A DNA stretch of 64,000 nucleotides. It comes from Prochlorococcus marinus bv. HNLC2. Lineage in GTDB: Bacteria; Cyanobacteriota; Cyanobacteriia; PCC-6307; Cyanobiaceae. A model generated the notes under the pieces. That model ran no database searches, was not told where the DNA came from, and saw only the letters and a list, made by a program, of their open reading frames with translations. The stretch lies in contig GL947595.1 of the NCBI GenBank assembly GCA_000218745.1, forward strand, positions 836,232 through 900,231, given 5' to 3'. A program made the translations under genes and the position numbers. Numbering within the stretch: the stretch's first letter is position 1; every line of letters begins with the position of its first letter. Below, piece after piece: positions 10,340 to 19,966 of this stretch.

Positions 10340-11245
10340 TTATATTTGCAATTCAATATCTTGAAGTATCCAGAATCCTGAAAATTTTTCAACAAATGGA
10401 TTTGATTGAATAGAGATAAACTGATATCCATAAGATGTTTTTCTTGCTTCTTCAAATTTTTTAAGTAATTCGTCAGCCTCATTCTTGGGTAAATCAGTTA
10501 CTAACCATTTATCGTCTTCTAAGGCTTCAAGTATTAGGCGATCATTATCAATTAGAAGTTTTACTGGCTCCAGACTACTAAACCATGCTGCTAAGGCCAT
10601 AGCTCTATTCTCACTAAATAGTCGTAAGCCAGGAATTAAATAATCATTATTAATTGAATCTTCAATCGGAAAAATGTCACCAAATTCAATAGGCCAATTT
10701 TGAGCTTTTTTTAATTCTCCAATAGTTATTGCAGAAATTGTCAAAGAGTCGCCTCTAACAGCTTCAGGCAAAGGGGTGGGTTCGTTAGATATCGTTGAGG
10801 TGAAATTTGGTGCCAAAATACCATTTACGTATCCTTTTTCCTTTGGATAAACTTCTTCCTCAAGAAATTTTATTTTTTCAAATAAAGAGTATGTTCTTCT
10901 ACTTACTAAAGCATCAATTTCTAGATTCTCCAACGATTTTTTTATAATTGATTTCATTGATGATCTCCAAAACCTTATCCTGGCCGGTTTTTCCCAACCC
11001 TTATTTGCAGCTTCGATCAACGCTTCTTTTAAGGCTTCTGTAAGCCATATAGAATTTACTTTGTTTGCAGGACATGTTTTAGTCCAATAGAAATTTTTTT
11101 GAGTACAAAAATTTTTAGATGAAGCTATTATTAATTCCCACCTTTTTTTTCCATTTTTTTCTAATATCGGTCTGGAATAGAAGTCTAATTCCCAATCAGA
11201 GCAAACTAATTCAATTTGTGAGTTATTTAATTTAGTGTTGGACAT
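10340..11245 (-). CDS. Tab2/Atab2-like RNA-binding protein (DUF1092)
   Basis: The 301-residue protein matches the cyanobacterial and plastid Tab2 family. It has an N-terminal D-W-E-L-D-F-Y-S-R-P block, a central R-F-W-R-S segment with many basic and tryptophan residues, and a C-terminal A-L-A-A-W-F-S-S-L-E-P block. In Chlamydomonas and Arabidopsis, Tab2/Atab2 binds the psaB leader and supports translation of photosystem I reaction-centre subunits; a similar role here is inferred, not shown. It lies five bases downstream of the S1-domain gene, itself an RNA-binding protein, and just before pgeF, suggesting a three-gene operon. Confidence 0.85.
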   Translation of the reverse strand: MSNTKLNNSQIELVCSDWELDFYSRPILEKNGKKRWELIIASSKNFCTQKNFYWTKTCPANKVNSIWLTEALKEALIEAANKGWEKPARIRFWRSSMKSIIKKSLENLEIDALVSRRTYSLFEKIKFLEEEVYPKEKGYVNGILAPNFTSTISNEPTPLPEAVRGDSLTISAITIGELKKAQNWPIEFGDIFPIEDSINNDYLIPGLRLFSENRAMALAAWFSSLEPVKLLIDNDRLILEALEDDKWLVTDLPKNEADELLKKFEEARKTSYGYQFISIQSNPFVEKFSGFWILQDIELQI

Positions 11246-11250
11246 TAAAT

Positions 11251-12483
11251 TTATGTATTTTTATTTTCAAAAAGCGATTGTGCTTTTAATGCTCTTTCAT
11301 TTGCTTCTTTGAATACTTTATCCTTATCAATAAGTAATTCTCCTGGAGAATTTTCTAATAATGCTGTATCCAATCCTATTCTTCCTTTTTCAAGATCAAT
11401 CTCATTGACTAATGCTTTAACGATCTCCCCTTCTCTGAAAACTTCTCTAAGATTTCTTATACTTCCATTAGTAATAGATGATTGATGCAAAAGGCCACTA
11501 AAGCCTCCTAAATCAACAAAAAATCCATAGGGTTTAACTGCCAGCACCTTACCCTCAATTAATTGTCCAAGATTTAGGTCTTTGAATTTAGTTATTAAAG
11601 TTGCTTTTTTTTCTGATAAAACTAATTTCCTTGTCTCTGGATTTACTTCTATGAAGGCAACTTTTATAATTTTTTTTAATAGGGACTGATATTCGGAACC
11701 ATTCTCTAGTTGTGATCTAGGAATGAACCCCCTTAATCCCTCAACATCACAAGTTAGACCTCCCCTATTAAAACCATTGATTAGAACTTCAATAATTTTA
11801 CCTTCTTTTGAAATCTTTCTAACATTCTCCCAGCTTTTTCTGAGGATTAAAGCCCTCGAACTTACCGTGACCATTCCATCAGCATTTTGTTCTTTAATCA
11901 CTAATACTTCAATTTCTAAGCCAATAGGGAATTTTTCCTTGAAATTTAAAATAACTCCAATCCCTGATTCTTTTTTGGGCATGTAACCTGGTGCTTTTCC
12001 CCCAATATCTACATAAAGTCCATCACTTTCCAGAGCTATCACTTTACCTTTAATAGTTTCTCCTTCTAGACCTATCGGTTCATTTTCATTTAAAGCATTT
12101 AAAAATTCATCTTCATCAAAATCAAAATCATCAACTGTTCTTTCAAATGTAAAGTTTTCAATATCATTTTCAACGATTTTTGGTTTTAAAAGACTTTGAT
12201 AGTCATTTTTTTCATCGAAATCAAGAGGTTTATCTTCAATTGTTTCCTGTGATTCAGGAACTTTTAATTTCTTGTCAGGCTTTAATAATTGTTTAAAATC
12301 ATTACTAAATTCAAGATTTTGAACTTCTTTTGATTTTTCAGAATTATTAGATTTAATTTTATCAGCCTTTTCTAATGCTTCTTTTTTATTAAGTTGAAGA
12401 ACCTGAATTGGCTTTTTTAGCAATTTCTTGTTGCTATCATTTTGCCCTTTTTTGGAGGCGCTATTATCACTTATTCCCTTCAT
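11251..12483 (-). CDS. S1-domain RNA-binding protein (second ribosomal protein S1-like, Rps1b/Nbp1 type)
   Basis: Three S1 RNA-binding repeats fill the C-terminal two thirds: I-K-G-K-V-I-A-L-E-S-D-G-L-Y-V-D-I-G-G, a second more diverged copy, and I-E-G-K-V-L-A-V-K-P-Y-G-F-F-V-D-L-G-G. The first 130 or so residues are charged low-complexity sequence rich in Lys, Asp and Glu. With three S1 motifs it resembles the shorter second S1 protein of cyanobacteria rather than the six-repeat proteobacterial S1. A longer frame opens at 12537, but its first 18 residues look non-coding; the ATG at 12483 starts M-K-G-I-S-D-N. It probably leads an operon with the Tab2 gene and pgeF. Confidence 0.85.
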   Translation of the reverse strand: MKGISDNSASKKGQNDSNKKLLKKPIQVLQLNKKEALEKADKIKSNNSEKSKEVQNLEFSNDFKQLLKPDKKLKVPESQETIEDKPLDFDEKNDYQSLLKPKIVENDIENFTFERTVDDFDFDEDEFLNALNENEPIGLEGETIKGKVIALESDGLYVDIGGKAPGYMPKKESGIGVILNFKEKFPIGLEIEVLVIKEQNADGMVTVSSRALILRKSWENVRKISKEGKIIEVLINGFNRGGLTCDVEGLRGFIPRSQLENGSEYQSLLKKIIKVAFIEVNPETRKLVLSEKKATLITKFKDLNLGQLIEGKVLAVKPYGFFVDLGGFSGLLHQSSITNGSIRNLREVFREGEIVKALVNEIDLEKGRIGLDTALLENSPGELLIDKDKVFKEANERALKAQSLFENKNT

Positions 12484-12546
12484 AGGTAATAATGAGGTTA
12501 ATTGAATATAAATCATTCTAAAGGTAATTTCTCTCAAATTTAAATA

Positions 12547-13284
12547 ATGAATTTTAAATCAATACCTAATGAGTACGAATATTTATCTTGGCCGGAAGTA
12601 AAAAATATTGCTGAAAATAAAAGATCAACGATTATTTGGCCCTTTGGAGCAATTGAACAACACGGTCCTCATTTGCCTTTGGCAACGGATGGCATATTTG
12701 TTGATGACATTACTAATGAAGTTTTAAAACTACTACCAGATGAAATTCCTTTGAAAAAAATTCCTACTCAATATATTGGTTTTTCACCAGAACATATTGG
12801 TTTTGATGGAACATTGTCATTATCTTCGCAACTATTGATATCAATTATTTCTGAAGTTGGGAAGCAACTTTCAGATGTGGGTTTTAAAAGGTTGATATTA
12901 CTTAATGCCCATGGAGGTCAAATATCTCTTTTGAACACAGCAGCAAGAGAATTAAAGAAAATAGCGCCAAATCTTTCGATATTTCCATGTTTTCTATGGA
13001 GTGGTGTTGTGGGCTTAAATAATTTAGTCTCAAAAAGTGAACTCGAGAATGGATTGCATGCCTCCTTATCTGAAACAAGTTTAATGATGGAAATTAGACC
13101 AGATTTAGTTGGCGATGAGAGACCATATGAGGATATTTCTTCGAAGATTCCAGAAGGATGGAGTCTTGAGGGTGATGCTCCATTAGCATGGTCAACTAAG
13201 GAAATTAGCAATTCAGGGGTAATAGGAGATAGTAGGGGAGCAAACAAGAAATTAGGGAGAAGATTTAAAAAAATTATTAATTAA
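12547..13284 (+). CDS. Creatininase-family amidohydrolase
   Basis: The family signature is plain: P-F-G-A-I-E-Q-H-G-P-H-L-P-L-A-T-D near residues 34-50, which provides Glu, His and Asp metal ligands, then N-A-H-G-G-Q at about 119-124 and a late E-T-S. Known relatives include creatininase, F420 synthesis MftE-like enzymes and the riboflavin-pathway deformylase ArfB. The substrate of the cyanobacterial protein is not known. The length of 245 residues is normal. The gene is divergent from the S1-domain gene and lies before the aldehyde oxygenase with 160 bases between. Confidence 0.82.
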   Translation: MNFKSIPNEYEYLSWPEVKNIAENKRSTIIWPFGAIEQHGPHLPLATDGIFVDDITNEVLKLLPDEIPLKKIPTQYIGFSPEHIGFDGTLSLSSQLLISIISEVGKQLSDVGFKRLILLNAHGGQISLLNTAARELKKIAPNLSIFPCFLWSGVVGLNNLVSKSELENGLHASLSETSLMMEIRPDLVGDERPYEDISSKIPEGWSLEGDAPLAWSTKEISNSGVIGDSRGANKKLGRRFKKIIN

Positions 13285-13410
13285 TCATTGGCATAACATG
13301 TTACTTTCATTAATGTCTTCTGATTGGCCAAACAATTAATTTTGTATAAAATTTTATACTGTGCGTTTTAAGAAGTGGTTTAACAATTGAAACTATTTTC
13401 ATGATGTGTA

Positions 13411-13427
13411 TATAATCTCACTATAAT
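13411..13427 (+). promoter_or_regulatory. Tandem -10-like elements upstream of the aldehyde oxygenase gene
   Basis: Two exact TATAAT hexamers lie at 13411-13416 and 13422-13427, 20-36 bases before the ATG at 13447. Either could serve as a -10 box and would give a very short leader. No convincing -35 box precedes them. In an AT-rich genome exact matches also occur by chance, so this is suggestive only. Confidence 0.35.
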
Positions 13428-13446
13428 TGTGTAAACTCATTGCATA

Positions 13447-14199
13447 ATGAACAAAAGCTCTATTGACATGCAAACTCTAGAATCAAATAAAAATCTCAAA
13501 GTTGATGCTTCATCAGATGAAAGTACATCAGGCTTACCTGACTTCACTACAGAGTCTTACAAGGATGCTTATAGCCGAATTAATGCAATTGTTATTGAAG
13601 GTGAGCAAGAAGCTTATGATAATTACATCTCAATAGCAACATTACTTCCAAAAGATTCTGAGGAGTTAACAAAACTCGCTAAAATGGAACTTAAGCATAA
13701 AAGAGGCTTTACTGCCTGTGGTAAGAATTTGGGAGTAACAGCTGATATGCCATTTGCTAAAGAATTTTTCTCAAAATTACATGGAAATTTTCAAACAGCT
13801 CTTGAAAATGAGAATTTAACTACTTGTCTCTTAATTCAAGCTATCTTAATCGAAGCATTTGCCATATCTGCTTATCACGTCTACATAAGAGTAGCTGATC
13901 CTTTTGCAAAGAAAATTACTCAAGGTGTTGTTAATGATGAATATCTTCATCTAAATTATGGTGAGAAATGGTTAAAAGAAAATCTACATACTTGTAAAGA
14001 TGAATTAATTGCTGCTAACAAAGCTAATCTTCCTTTGATTAAAAAGATGCTTGATCAAGTTGCTGAGGATGCAGCAATTCTTTGTATGGACAAAGAAGAA
14101 TTAATGGAAGAATTCATGATTGCTTATCAAGATGCTTTGTTAGAAATGGGTTTAGATAATAGAGAAATTGCAAGAATGGCAATGGCTGCAATTGTTTAG
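13447..14199 (+). CDS. ado: Aldehyde-deformylating oxygenase (alkane-forming)
   Basis: ADO is a ferritin-like di-iron enzyme that converts fatty aldehydes to alkanes plus formate, giving the C15/C17 hydrocarbons of cyanobacterial membranes. The four-helix-bundle ligands are visible: E in V-I-E-G-E-Q-E-A, E and H in K-M-E-L-K-H-K, E in L-I-E-A-F-A-I-S-A-Y, and E and H in V-N-D-E-Y-L-H-L. The length is 250 residues from the first ATG. A second ATG at 13468 (M-Q-T-L-E-S-N) matches the start used in some relatives and would give 243 residues; neither has a good ribosome-binding site. The gene directly precedes the acyl-ACP reductase that supplies its substrate. Confidence 0.96.
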   Translation: MNKSSIDMQTLESNKNLKVDASSDESTSGLPDFTTESYKDAYSRINAIVIEGEQEAYDNYISIATLLPKDSEELTKLAKMELKHKRGFTACGKNLGVTADMPFAKEFFSKLHGNFQTALENENLTTCLLIQAILIEAFAISAYHVYIRVADPFAKKITQGVVNDEYLHLNYGEKWLKENLHTCKDELIAANKANLPLIKKMLDQVAEDAAILCMDKEELMEEFMIAYQDALLEMGLDNREIARMAMAAIV

Positions 14200-14303
14200 T
14201 TGAATTAAAGATTGATAATATAATATTTGTAAATTTTTTTATTCACTAGATAAATAGCTTTATGCTATTGTTCATACCTATACGATGTTTTTACAAAGTC
14301 TAG

Positions 14304-15344
14304 ATGTTTGGGCTAATTGGTCACTCCACAAGTTTTGAAGATGCTAAAAGAAAAGCTTCTATATTAGGCTTTGATCACATTGCAGATGGAGATTTAGATG
14401 TTTGGTGTACTGCTCCTCCCCAACTTGTTGAGAATGTAGAAGTTAAAAGTGCAGTAGGAATTACAATAGAGGGATCATATATAGATTCTTGCTTTGTCCC
14501 TGAAATGCTCTCTAGATTTAAAACTGCTAGAAGAAAAGTTTTAAATGCAATGGAACTAGCCCAAAAAAAAGGAATTAATATCACTGCTTTAGGAGGATTC
14601 ACTTCAATCATTTTTGAAAATTTTAATCTTCTTCAACATAAGCAAATAAGGAATACATCTCTTGAATGGGAAAGGTTTACGACTGGAAATACACATACAG
14701 CATGGGTCATATGTCGTCAGCTTGAACAGAATGCATCAAAAGTTGGAATTGATATTAAAAATGCTAAAGTCGCGGTTGTTGGAGCGACTGGTGATATTGG
14801 AAGTGCGGTATGCAGATGGCTAACAAATAAAACAGGGATTGGGGAACTTTTAATGGTTGCGCGTCAGCAAGAACCTTTAATCTCTCTACAAAAAGAACTT
14901 AATGGTGGGCAGATAAAAACTTTGGATGAAGCATTACCTCTTGCAGATATAGTTGTATGGGTTGCAAGTATGCCAAAAACTATGGTTATTGATACAAATA
15001 AACTTAAAAGGCCATGCCTTATGATTGACGGTGGTTATCCAAAAAATCTTGATGAAAAATTTAATGGTGATGATATTCATGTTTTAAAGGGGGGTATAGT
15101 CCAATTTTTTAAAGATATAGGATGGAATATGATGGAATTAGCAGAAATGGAAAATCCTCAAAGGGAAATGTTTGCTTGCTTCGCTGAAGCAATGATTTTG
15201 GAATTTGAAAAATGTCATACAAATTTTAGTTGGGGAAGAAATAATATTACTCTTGAAAAAATGGAATTTATCGGAGCTGCTTCTGAAAAACATGGATTTT
15301 CTGCAATAGGTCTTGATAAACAAATAAAACCATTACCTGTTTGA
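14304..15344 (+). CDS. aar: Long-chain acyl-ACP reductase (fatty aldehyde-forming)
   Basis: AAR reduces acyl-ACP with NADPH to fatty aldehyde, the substrate of ADO encoded just upstream. The N-terminal half carries the [10 protein letters not shown] start and the catalytic-cysteine region. A Rossmann dinucleotide-binding site, [10 protein letters not shown], lies at about residues 158-167. The family length of about 340 residues is matched (346). The gene is followed after six bases by accA, which makes malonyl-CoA for the same acyl-ACP pool, so the three lipid genes are probably expressed together. Confidence 0.95.
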   Translation: MFGLIGHSTSFEDAKRKASILGFDHIADGDLDVWCTAPPQLVENVEVKSAVGITIEGSYIDSCFVPEMLSRFKTARRKVLNAMELAQKKGINITALGGFTSIIFENFNLLQHKQIRNTSLEWERFTTGNTHTAWVICRQLEQNASKVGIDIKNAKVAVVGATGDIGSAVCRWLTNKTGIGELLMVARQQEPLISLQKELNGGQIKTLDEALPLADIVVWVASMPKTMVIDTNKLKRPCLMIDGGYPKNLDEKFNGDDIHVLKGGIVQFFKDIGWNMMELAEMENPQREMFACFAEAMILEFEKCHTNFSWGRNNITLEKMEFIGAASEKHGFSAIGLDKQIKPLPV

Positions 15345-15350
15345 TTTATT

Positions 15351-16358
15351 ATGCCAAGACGTTATCTTCTTGATTTTGAAAAACCTTTAGTTGAGCTAGA
15401 GAAGCAAATTGAACAAATAAGAGAATTGGCAAGAGACTCAGAAGTTGATGTTAGCCAACAACTTCTGCAGCTTGAAACTTTAGCTACAAGAAGAAGAGAA
15501 GAAATATTTAAATCCTTGACCCCTTCACAAAAGATACAAGTAGCAAGACATCCTCAAAGACCAAGCACCTTAGACTTTGTACAAATGTTTTGTGATGATT
15601 GGATTGAATTACATGGCGATAGAAATGGGGGAGATGATATGGCACTTATCGGAGGTATTGGATCTGTAAATGGGAGATCAGTCTTAATATTAGGTCATCA
15701 AAAAGGCAGAGATACAAAAGAAAACGTAATTAGAAACTTTGGTATGGCCAAGCCTGGAGGATACCGCAAAGCTTTAAGACTAATGAAACATGCTAATAGA
15801 TTCAGTCTTCCTATTCTTACCTTTATTGATACTCCAGGAGCCTATGCTGGTCTTACTGCAGAGGAACAAGGTCAAGGTGAAGCAATTGCTAGAAATCTTA
15901 GAGAAATGTTTGGTTTTAAGGTACCTATCATAGCAACTGTTATTGGTGAAGGAGGTTCTGGGGGGGCTCTTGGTATTGGAGTCGCAGATAAGTTATTAAT
16001 GTTTGAACATAGTGTTTATACAGTTGCAAGCCCTGAGGCCTGCGCGTCAATACTTTGGCGAGATGCAGGTAAAGCTTCTGAGGCTGCTTCTGCACTAAAA
16101 ATCACTGGAAAAGATCTCTTGAAACTTGGAGTAATTGATGAGGTTTTGCCTGAACCTGCTGGTGGGAACAATTGGGCACCCCTTCAGGCAGGAGAAACAT
16201 TAAAGTCATCAATTGAAAAACATATTAATGAACTTTTAAAAATGGATAAAAATGATTTAATTGAACAAAGGTATTCTAAATTTAGAGCATTAGGAAAGTT
16301 TATTGAATCTTTAAATCAGGAAGAAATTCAAAGTCAAATTCCCCAATCCCATGAGTAA
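15351..16358 (+). CDS. accA: Acetyl-CoA carboxylase carboxyltransferase subunit alpha
   Basis: AccA forms with AccD the carboxyltransferase that passes CO2 from biotin to acetyl-CoA, the first step of fatty acid synthesis. The R-R-Y-L-L-D-F-E start, the H-P-Q-R-P motif, the [10 protein letters not shown] segment and the T-P-G-A-Y-A-G and [10 protein letters not shown] motifs are all present in 335 residues. It begins six bases after aar, and its last 8 bases overlap the start of the downstream SDR gene. Confidence 0.97.
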   Translation: MPRRYLLDFEKPLVELEKQIEQIRELARDSEVDVSQQLLQLETLATRRREEIFKSLTPSQKIQVARHPQRPSTLDFVQMFCDDWIELHGDRNGGDDMALIGGIGSVNGRSVLILGHQKGRDTKENVIRNFGMAKPGGYRKALRLMKHANRFSLPILTFIDTPGAYAGLTAEEQGQGEAIARNLREMFGFKVPIIATVIGEGGSGGALGIGVADKLLMFEHSVYTVASPEACASILWRDAGKASEAASALKITGKDLLKLGVIDEVLPEPAGGNNWAPLQAGETLKSSIEKHINELLKMDKNDLIEQRYSKFRALGKFIESLNQEEIQSQIPQSHE

Positions 16359-17068
16359 ATCAAAACTTATATTTATAACAGGTGCTACTAAAGGAATTGG
16401 AAGAGCAACTGCATTTACTTTTGCAAAAGCTGGATGGGATTTGATTTTACTCGCCAGAAATTTTAAAGAATTAGAAAAATTGAAAAATGAATTAATAGGA
16501 TTTGATGTTAAGGTCAATATTTGTAATTGCGATCTATCAGATGATGAAATTATAGAATCATCAATTTCAAAACTCCTTAAAGATTTTGGCTGTCCTTCAG
16601 TAGTTCTAAATAATGCTGGCTTTGCCTATAACGGTGAACTTATAACAATGCCTCTTAAAACAGTGGCAAAAAATCATTCAAGTTAACCTTACAAGCATTT
16701 TCCAGATTTGTTCAGAGATTGTACCTTCAATGAGAGTTAAAGGAGGTCTAATTATTAATGTTAGTAGTCATGCCGCATCTAATGCATTTCCTCATTGGGG
16801 TGCTTACTGTACTACCAAAGCTGCTCTTGCTAGCTTTACAAAATGTTTAAGGGAAGAGGAGAGGCATAACTCTATAAAGGCTTGCACTCTTACCTTGGGA
16901 TCTGTTAACACACCTCTTTGGGATTCTGAATTCGTAAATTCAGATTTTAATAGAGATGCAATGTTAGCCCCTGAAAATGTCTCACAAACAATTCTTTATA
17001 TGGCGGAACAACCTGAATCACAAGTTATTGAAGATATAACATTAATGCCCTCAACAGGGGCTTTTTAA
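16351..17068 (+). pseudogene. Short-chain dehydrogenase/reductase, split by a +1 frameshift (probable sequence error)
   Basis: The gene encodes a classical SDR: T-G-A-T-K-G-I-G cofactor motif at the N-terminus, N-N-A-G in the middle, then a catalytic S in I-N-V-S-S-H and Y-C-T-T-K (YxxxK). The frame stops at 16684-16686 after residue 111. The second part, with V-S-S, YxxxK and the C-terminus, continues in the next frame to 17068. Removing the G at 16663 restores M-P-L-K-T-W-Q-K-I-I-Q-V-N-L-T, a typical SDR helix, and gives one protein of 238 residues. Substrate unknown. The start overlaps the accA stop by 8 bases, so it belongs to the lipid gene cluster. Confidence 0.85.
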
Positions 17069-17138
17069 ATTGATACCAAATTTTCTTTGTATAAATAAAA
17101 TATCAATATTTTAGACATCCTCGAACACTTCAATGTGA

Positions 17139-17144
17139 TATAAT
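17139..17144 (+). promoter_or_regulatory. Possible -10 box for folE
   Basis: An exact TATAAT preceded by G-A lies 63 bases before the folE ATG, in the otherwise gene-free space after the SDR. No good -35 element is visible at 17-base spacing. Suggestive only. Confidence 0.3.
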
Positions 17145-17206
17145 TTCTTGTAAGAATTACTTTAAAATATAAAGTAGAAATAGCTTTACAGAACTTAAAT
17201 ATTTTT

Positions 17207-17950
17207 ATGTCTACCATTCCTAGTGACAACATCGAAAAAAAATTGGATGCAAACATAACAAACAAATTAATCTCTGAGGTTATTAGAGAAAGAATTCAAC
17301 ACCAAAATGGCAGATTTCATGCAAATGATAATATTTCTGATTATATAAATCCAGGAGAATTAGATACTTTGCAGAAAGAGGTTGCCTCTAGAGTTCGAGA
17401 ATTATTAAAATCTTTAGTTATAGATATTGAAAATGATCATAATTCTCAAGAAACTGCCGAAAGAGTTGCAAAAATGTATTTACATGAAGTATTCAAAGGA
17501 AGATACTATAAACAACCCAATGTTACAGACTTTCCTAATGCGGGAAAACTAGATGAAATATATACCTTAGGACCAATAAGTGTTAGATCAGCATGTTCTC
17601 ATCATATGGTGCCAATAATAGGTGATTGCTGGATTGGAATTAAGCCTGGGGATAAAGTAATTGGCATATCAAAGTTTGCTAGGGTAGCGGACTGGGTTTT
17701 TTCTAGACCACATATACAAGAAGAAGCGGTGATGATTCTTGCTGATGAAATTGAAAGTAGATGTGAACCAAAAGGTTTAGCAATTCTTGTTAAAGCTAAA
17801 CATTATTGTATGTGTTGGCGTGGTGTCAAAGAGCCTAATACAAGTATGATTAATTCAATCGTAAGAGGAGATTTTAGACATGATGCTAGCCTTAAACAAG
17901 AATTCTTTGAGCTTGTAAAGCAACAACCTAATGCAATGTCTTGTTATTAA
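17207..17950 (+). CDS. folE: GTP cyclohydrolase I
   Basis: FolE converts GTP to 7,8-dihydroneopterin triphosphate, the entry to tetrahydrofolate and pterin synthesis. The catalytic domain shows R-S-A-C-S-H-H-M-V-P, G-I-S-K-F-A-R and the zinc cysteine of M-C-W-R-G-V. The first 60 residues form a variable extension before the E-T-A-E-R-V-A-K-M-Y start of the core; the 247-residue length is typical of cyanobacterial FolE. It converges on trpF with 42 bases between the two stops. Confidence 0.96.
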   Translation: MSTIPSDNIEKKLDANITNKLISEVIRERIQHQNGRFHANDNISDYINPGELDTLQKEVASRVRELLKSLVIDIENDHNSQETAERVAKMYLHEVFKGRYYKQPNVTDFPNAGKLDEIYTLGPISVRSACSHHMVPIIGDCWIGIKPGDKVIGISKFARVADWVFSRPHIQEEAVMILADEIESRCEPKGLAILVKAKHYCMCWRGVKEPNTSMINSIVRGDFRHDASLKQEFFELVKQQPNAMSCY

Positions 17951-17992
17951 GCATGAGACTAACAATAATTTTAAATTTTATATAAATTCAAA

Positions 17993-18658
17993 CTAAAAAA
18001 GATCGATTGATCTTATTGCATCTATTAACTCCTTAGTTTTAGATATATCTTTAACTCCTGGTGTTATTTCGATACTACTTGAAATGTCAATACCATAAGG
18101 TTTGATATCTTTAATAATATTTTTAACCCAGTCTATTGAAATACCCCCCGCTAACCACCAATTATTTTCAAATTTCAAATTATGTAAATATTTTTGCTGA
18201 ATTCTAATCCCCGAACCTCCATAAGTTTCCTTATTCCAGGAATCTAAAAGTACAGCATCAATAAAATTTGAATAAGGTGATATGTTTTTTAAATCTTTAG
18301 CTCTTTTAATTCTAAAAGCTTTCCATAATTCAATCTGTTGAAATTCCTTTTTAATCTTTTTACAGTAGCTAATATTTTCATCACCATGTAATTGCAGAAC
18401 ATTTTCATTTTTATTAGATTGTAAGGTCTCTAAAATTTTATTCATAGGTACATTCTTAATAACTGAAACCCTTTTTACTTTTGGGAAATATTTACTAAGA
18501 TTTTCAAAAATTTCTTTTTTCTTTGATGGTAATACATATCTTGGGGATTCCTCAACTGAAATTATGCCGATGGCATCAACACCAAGTCTTGCAATTTCTA
18601 AAGCTTGAGCGACTGAAGTTATTCCGCAAATTTTTATTTGTGTTTTAGAAACTGTCAT
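17993..18658 (-). CDS. trpF: Phosphoribosylanthranilate isomerase
   Basis: TrpF performs the Amadori rearrangement in tryptophan synthesis. The TIM-barrel signatures are K-I-C-G-I-T with the catalytic cysteine near residue 11, L-Q-L-H-G-D-E, the catalytic aspartate in V-L-L-D-S-W, and the phosphate-binding W-L-A-G-G-I and G-I-D-I-S-S-S segments. The length is 221 residues. It is divergent from the M50-like gene and convergent with folE. Confidence 0.95.
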   Translation of the reverse strand: MTVSKTQIKICGITSVAQALEIARLGVDAIGIISVEESPRYVLPSKKKEIFENLSKYFPKVKRVSVIKNVPMNKILETLQSNKNENVLQLHGDENISYCKKIKKEFQQIELWKAFRIKRAKDLKNISPYSNFIDAVLLDSWNKETYGGSGIRIQQKYLHNLKFENNWWLAGGISIDWVKNIIKDIKPYGIDISSSIEITPGVKDISKTKELIDAIRSIDLF

Positions 18659-18723
18659 GATTATTATTTTACTATTTTAAGTCTGTAGAATAGATTTAAT
18701 AATGAGTTATTTAGGAGACTTTT

Positions 18724-19947
18724 TTGAGGAGTTGGCAAATTTTTAAATTTTGGGGTATTCCCTTTAAAATTCATACAAATTGGTTCATACTCCTTTTTTT
18801 ATTCTCATGGAGTGTTAGTAATCAAATAAATATAACTTCTAGTGAAATTTATAACAATAAGGAGTCTTGGATTATAGGGTTTTTCACGTCATTATTTTTT
18901 TTATCTTCAATAATACTGCATCAAATTATTCATACATTTGTAAGCATTCAAGAAGGAGTGAAATTTAAAAAAATAACATTCTTTTTTCTCGGTGCAATTT
19001 GTGATACCGAGAAGGATTGTCATACTGCTTTAGGTAATATAAAAATCTCTTTGATTAGACCAGCTTTTTCTTTTTTTACAGCTTTTATATTTCTTGTAAT
19101 GAGTAATTCTCTAGAAACAAATGAAACTTTGTTCATTAACATACTATCTAGAGTAGGGGTATTAAATATTTTTTTAGGCTTTTTAAATCTGATCCCTTTT
19201 GGTTCTTTGGATGGTGGGATTTTACTAAAAAGTTTAATTTGGCATTTTTCAGGTAGTAAGAAAAAAGGGAAAGTGGCATTAAATAAAATTACTCTAACAG
19301 CATCAATATTTGCATTATTCTTTGCGTTGTTTTTGCTTTTAAATGCAATTTTTTATTATGGATTTATCTTACTGATTATTTCATTATTTGGAATAAATAG
19401 TTCAAAATCAGAAAGTCAAATTTTGAAAATCGAAAGTCTTTTAAAGCAAAATGATATTTCTGATTTAAAGTTAAAATCATTAAGAAAAATAGAATTTGAT
19501 TTAACTTTTAAAGACTTTAATAAAATTGCAAAAACTTATAAAGAACAATCTAATAATTACTTTTTTATTACAAAGAAAGGAAGATGGGAGGGGTTTTTAA
19601 CAATCAATAATCTTAAAGATGTTGCAGTTAAAAAATGGGAATATACTTCTGTTAATGAATATAAAAGACTACTTAATGAATTCCCAAGTGTCACAGAGGG
19701 AGTTCCTTTATGGCAAATGATTGAAATGATAGAAATTACAAATGATGGAAATTTATTGGTTTTAAATCCTTTAGGGATTCCTAAAGGAATAATTGATCGA
19801 AATGTAATAGGTTGTTTCATACTAAAAAAATTAGGTTTTAATATTCCCTTAGAAATTTTTGAAAAAATTAAATCACAGAATAAATATCCTTTGGGAATAG
19901 AATTGCCAAGAATAATAGAACTTATGAAAAATAAAGGAGATATTTAA
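18724..19947 (+). CDS. M50 (site-2 protease)-like membrane protein with CBS-type C-terminus; catalytic Glu replaced
   Basis: The first 225 residues are a polytopic membrane domain of the M50B/SpoIVFB-like kind: W-G-I-P-F-K-I-H near the start, a helix with the zinc-site position, and the second motif N-L-I-P-F-G-S-L-D-G-G with its aspartate at 163. The zinc motif reads H-Q-I-I-H (residues 66-70) instead of HExxH, so the catalytic glutamate is a glutamine. The C-terminal 170 residues resemble a degenerate CBS pair. The TTG start at 18724 has an AGGAG six bases upstream. It is likely a regulatory or inactive member of the family; relatives act in intramembrane proteolysis. It converges on lplA. 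Confidence 0.75.
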   Translation: MRSWQIFKFWGIPFKIHTNWFILLFLFSWSVSNQINITSSEIYNNKESWIIGFFTSLFFLSSIILHQIIHTFVSIQEGVKFKKITFFFLGAICDTEKDCHTALGNIKISLIRPAFSFFTAFIFLVMSNSLETNETLFINILSRVGVLNIFLGFLNLIPFGSLDGGILLKSLIWHFSGSKKKGKVALNKITLTASIFALFFALFLLLNAIFYYGFILLIISLFGINSSKSESQILKIESLLKQNDISDLKLKSLRKIEFDLTFKDFNKIAKTYKEQSNNYFFITKKGRWEGFLTINNLKDVAVKKWEYTSVNEYKRLLNEFPSVTEGVPLWQMIEMIEITNDGNLLVLNPLGIPKGIIDRNVIGCFILKKLGFNIPLEIFEKIKSQNKYPLGIELPRIIELMKNKGDI

Positions 19948-19966
19948 TAAATACTTTTAGATAAGG

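Noticed and set aside
7566..16666. Programmed ribosomal frameshifting at ilvB and the SDR
   Set aside because: Neither site has a slippery heptamer or a strong downstream structure, and the two genes have no known frameshifting relatives; simple indels explain them better.
17997..18012. AAGATC-GATT-GATCTT hairpin as a folE or trpF terminator
   Set aside because: The stem is only six bases, lies inside the trpF coding end and has no T-run.
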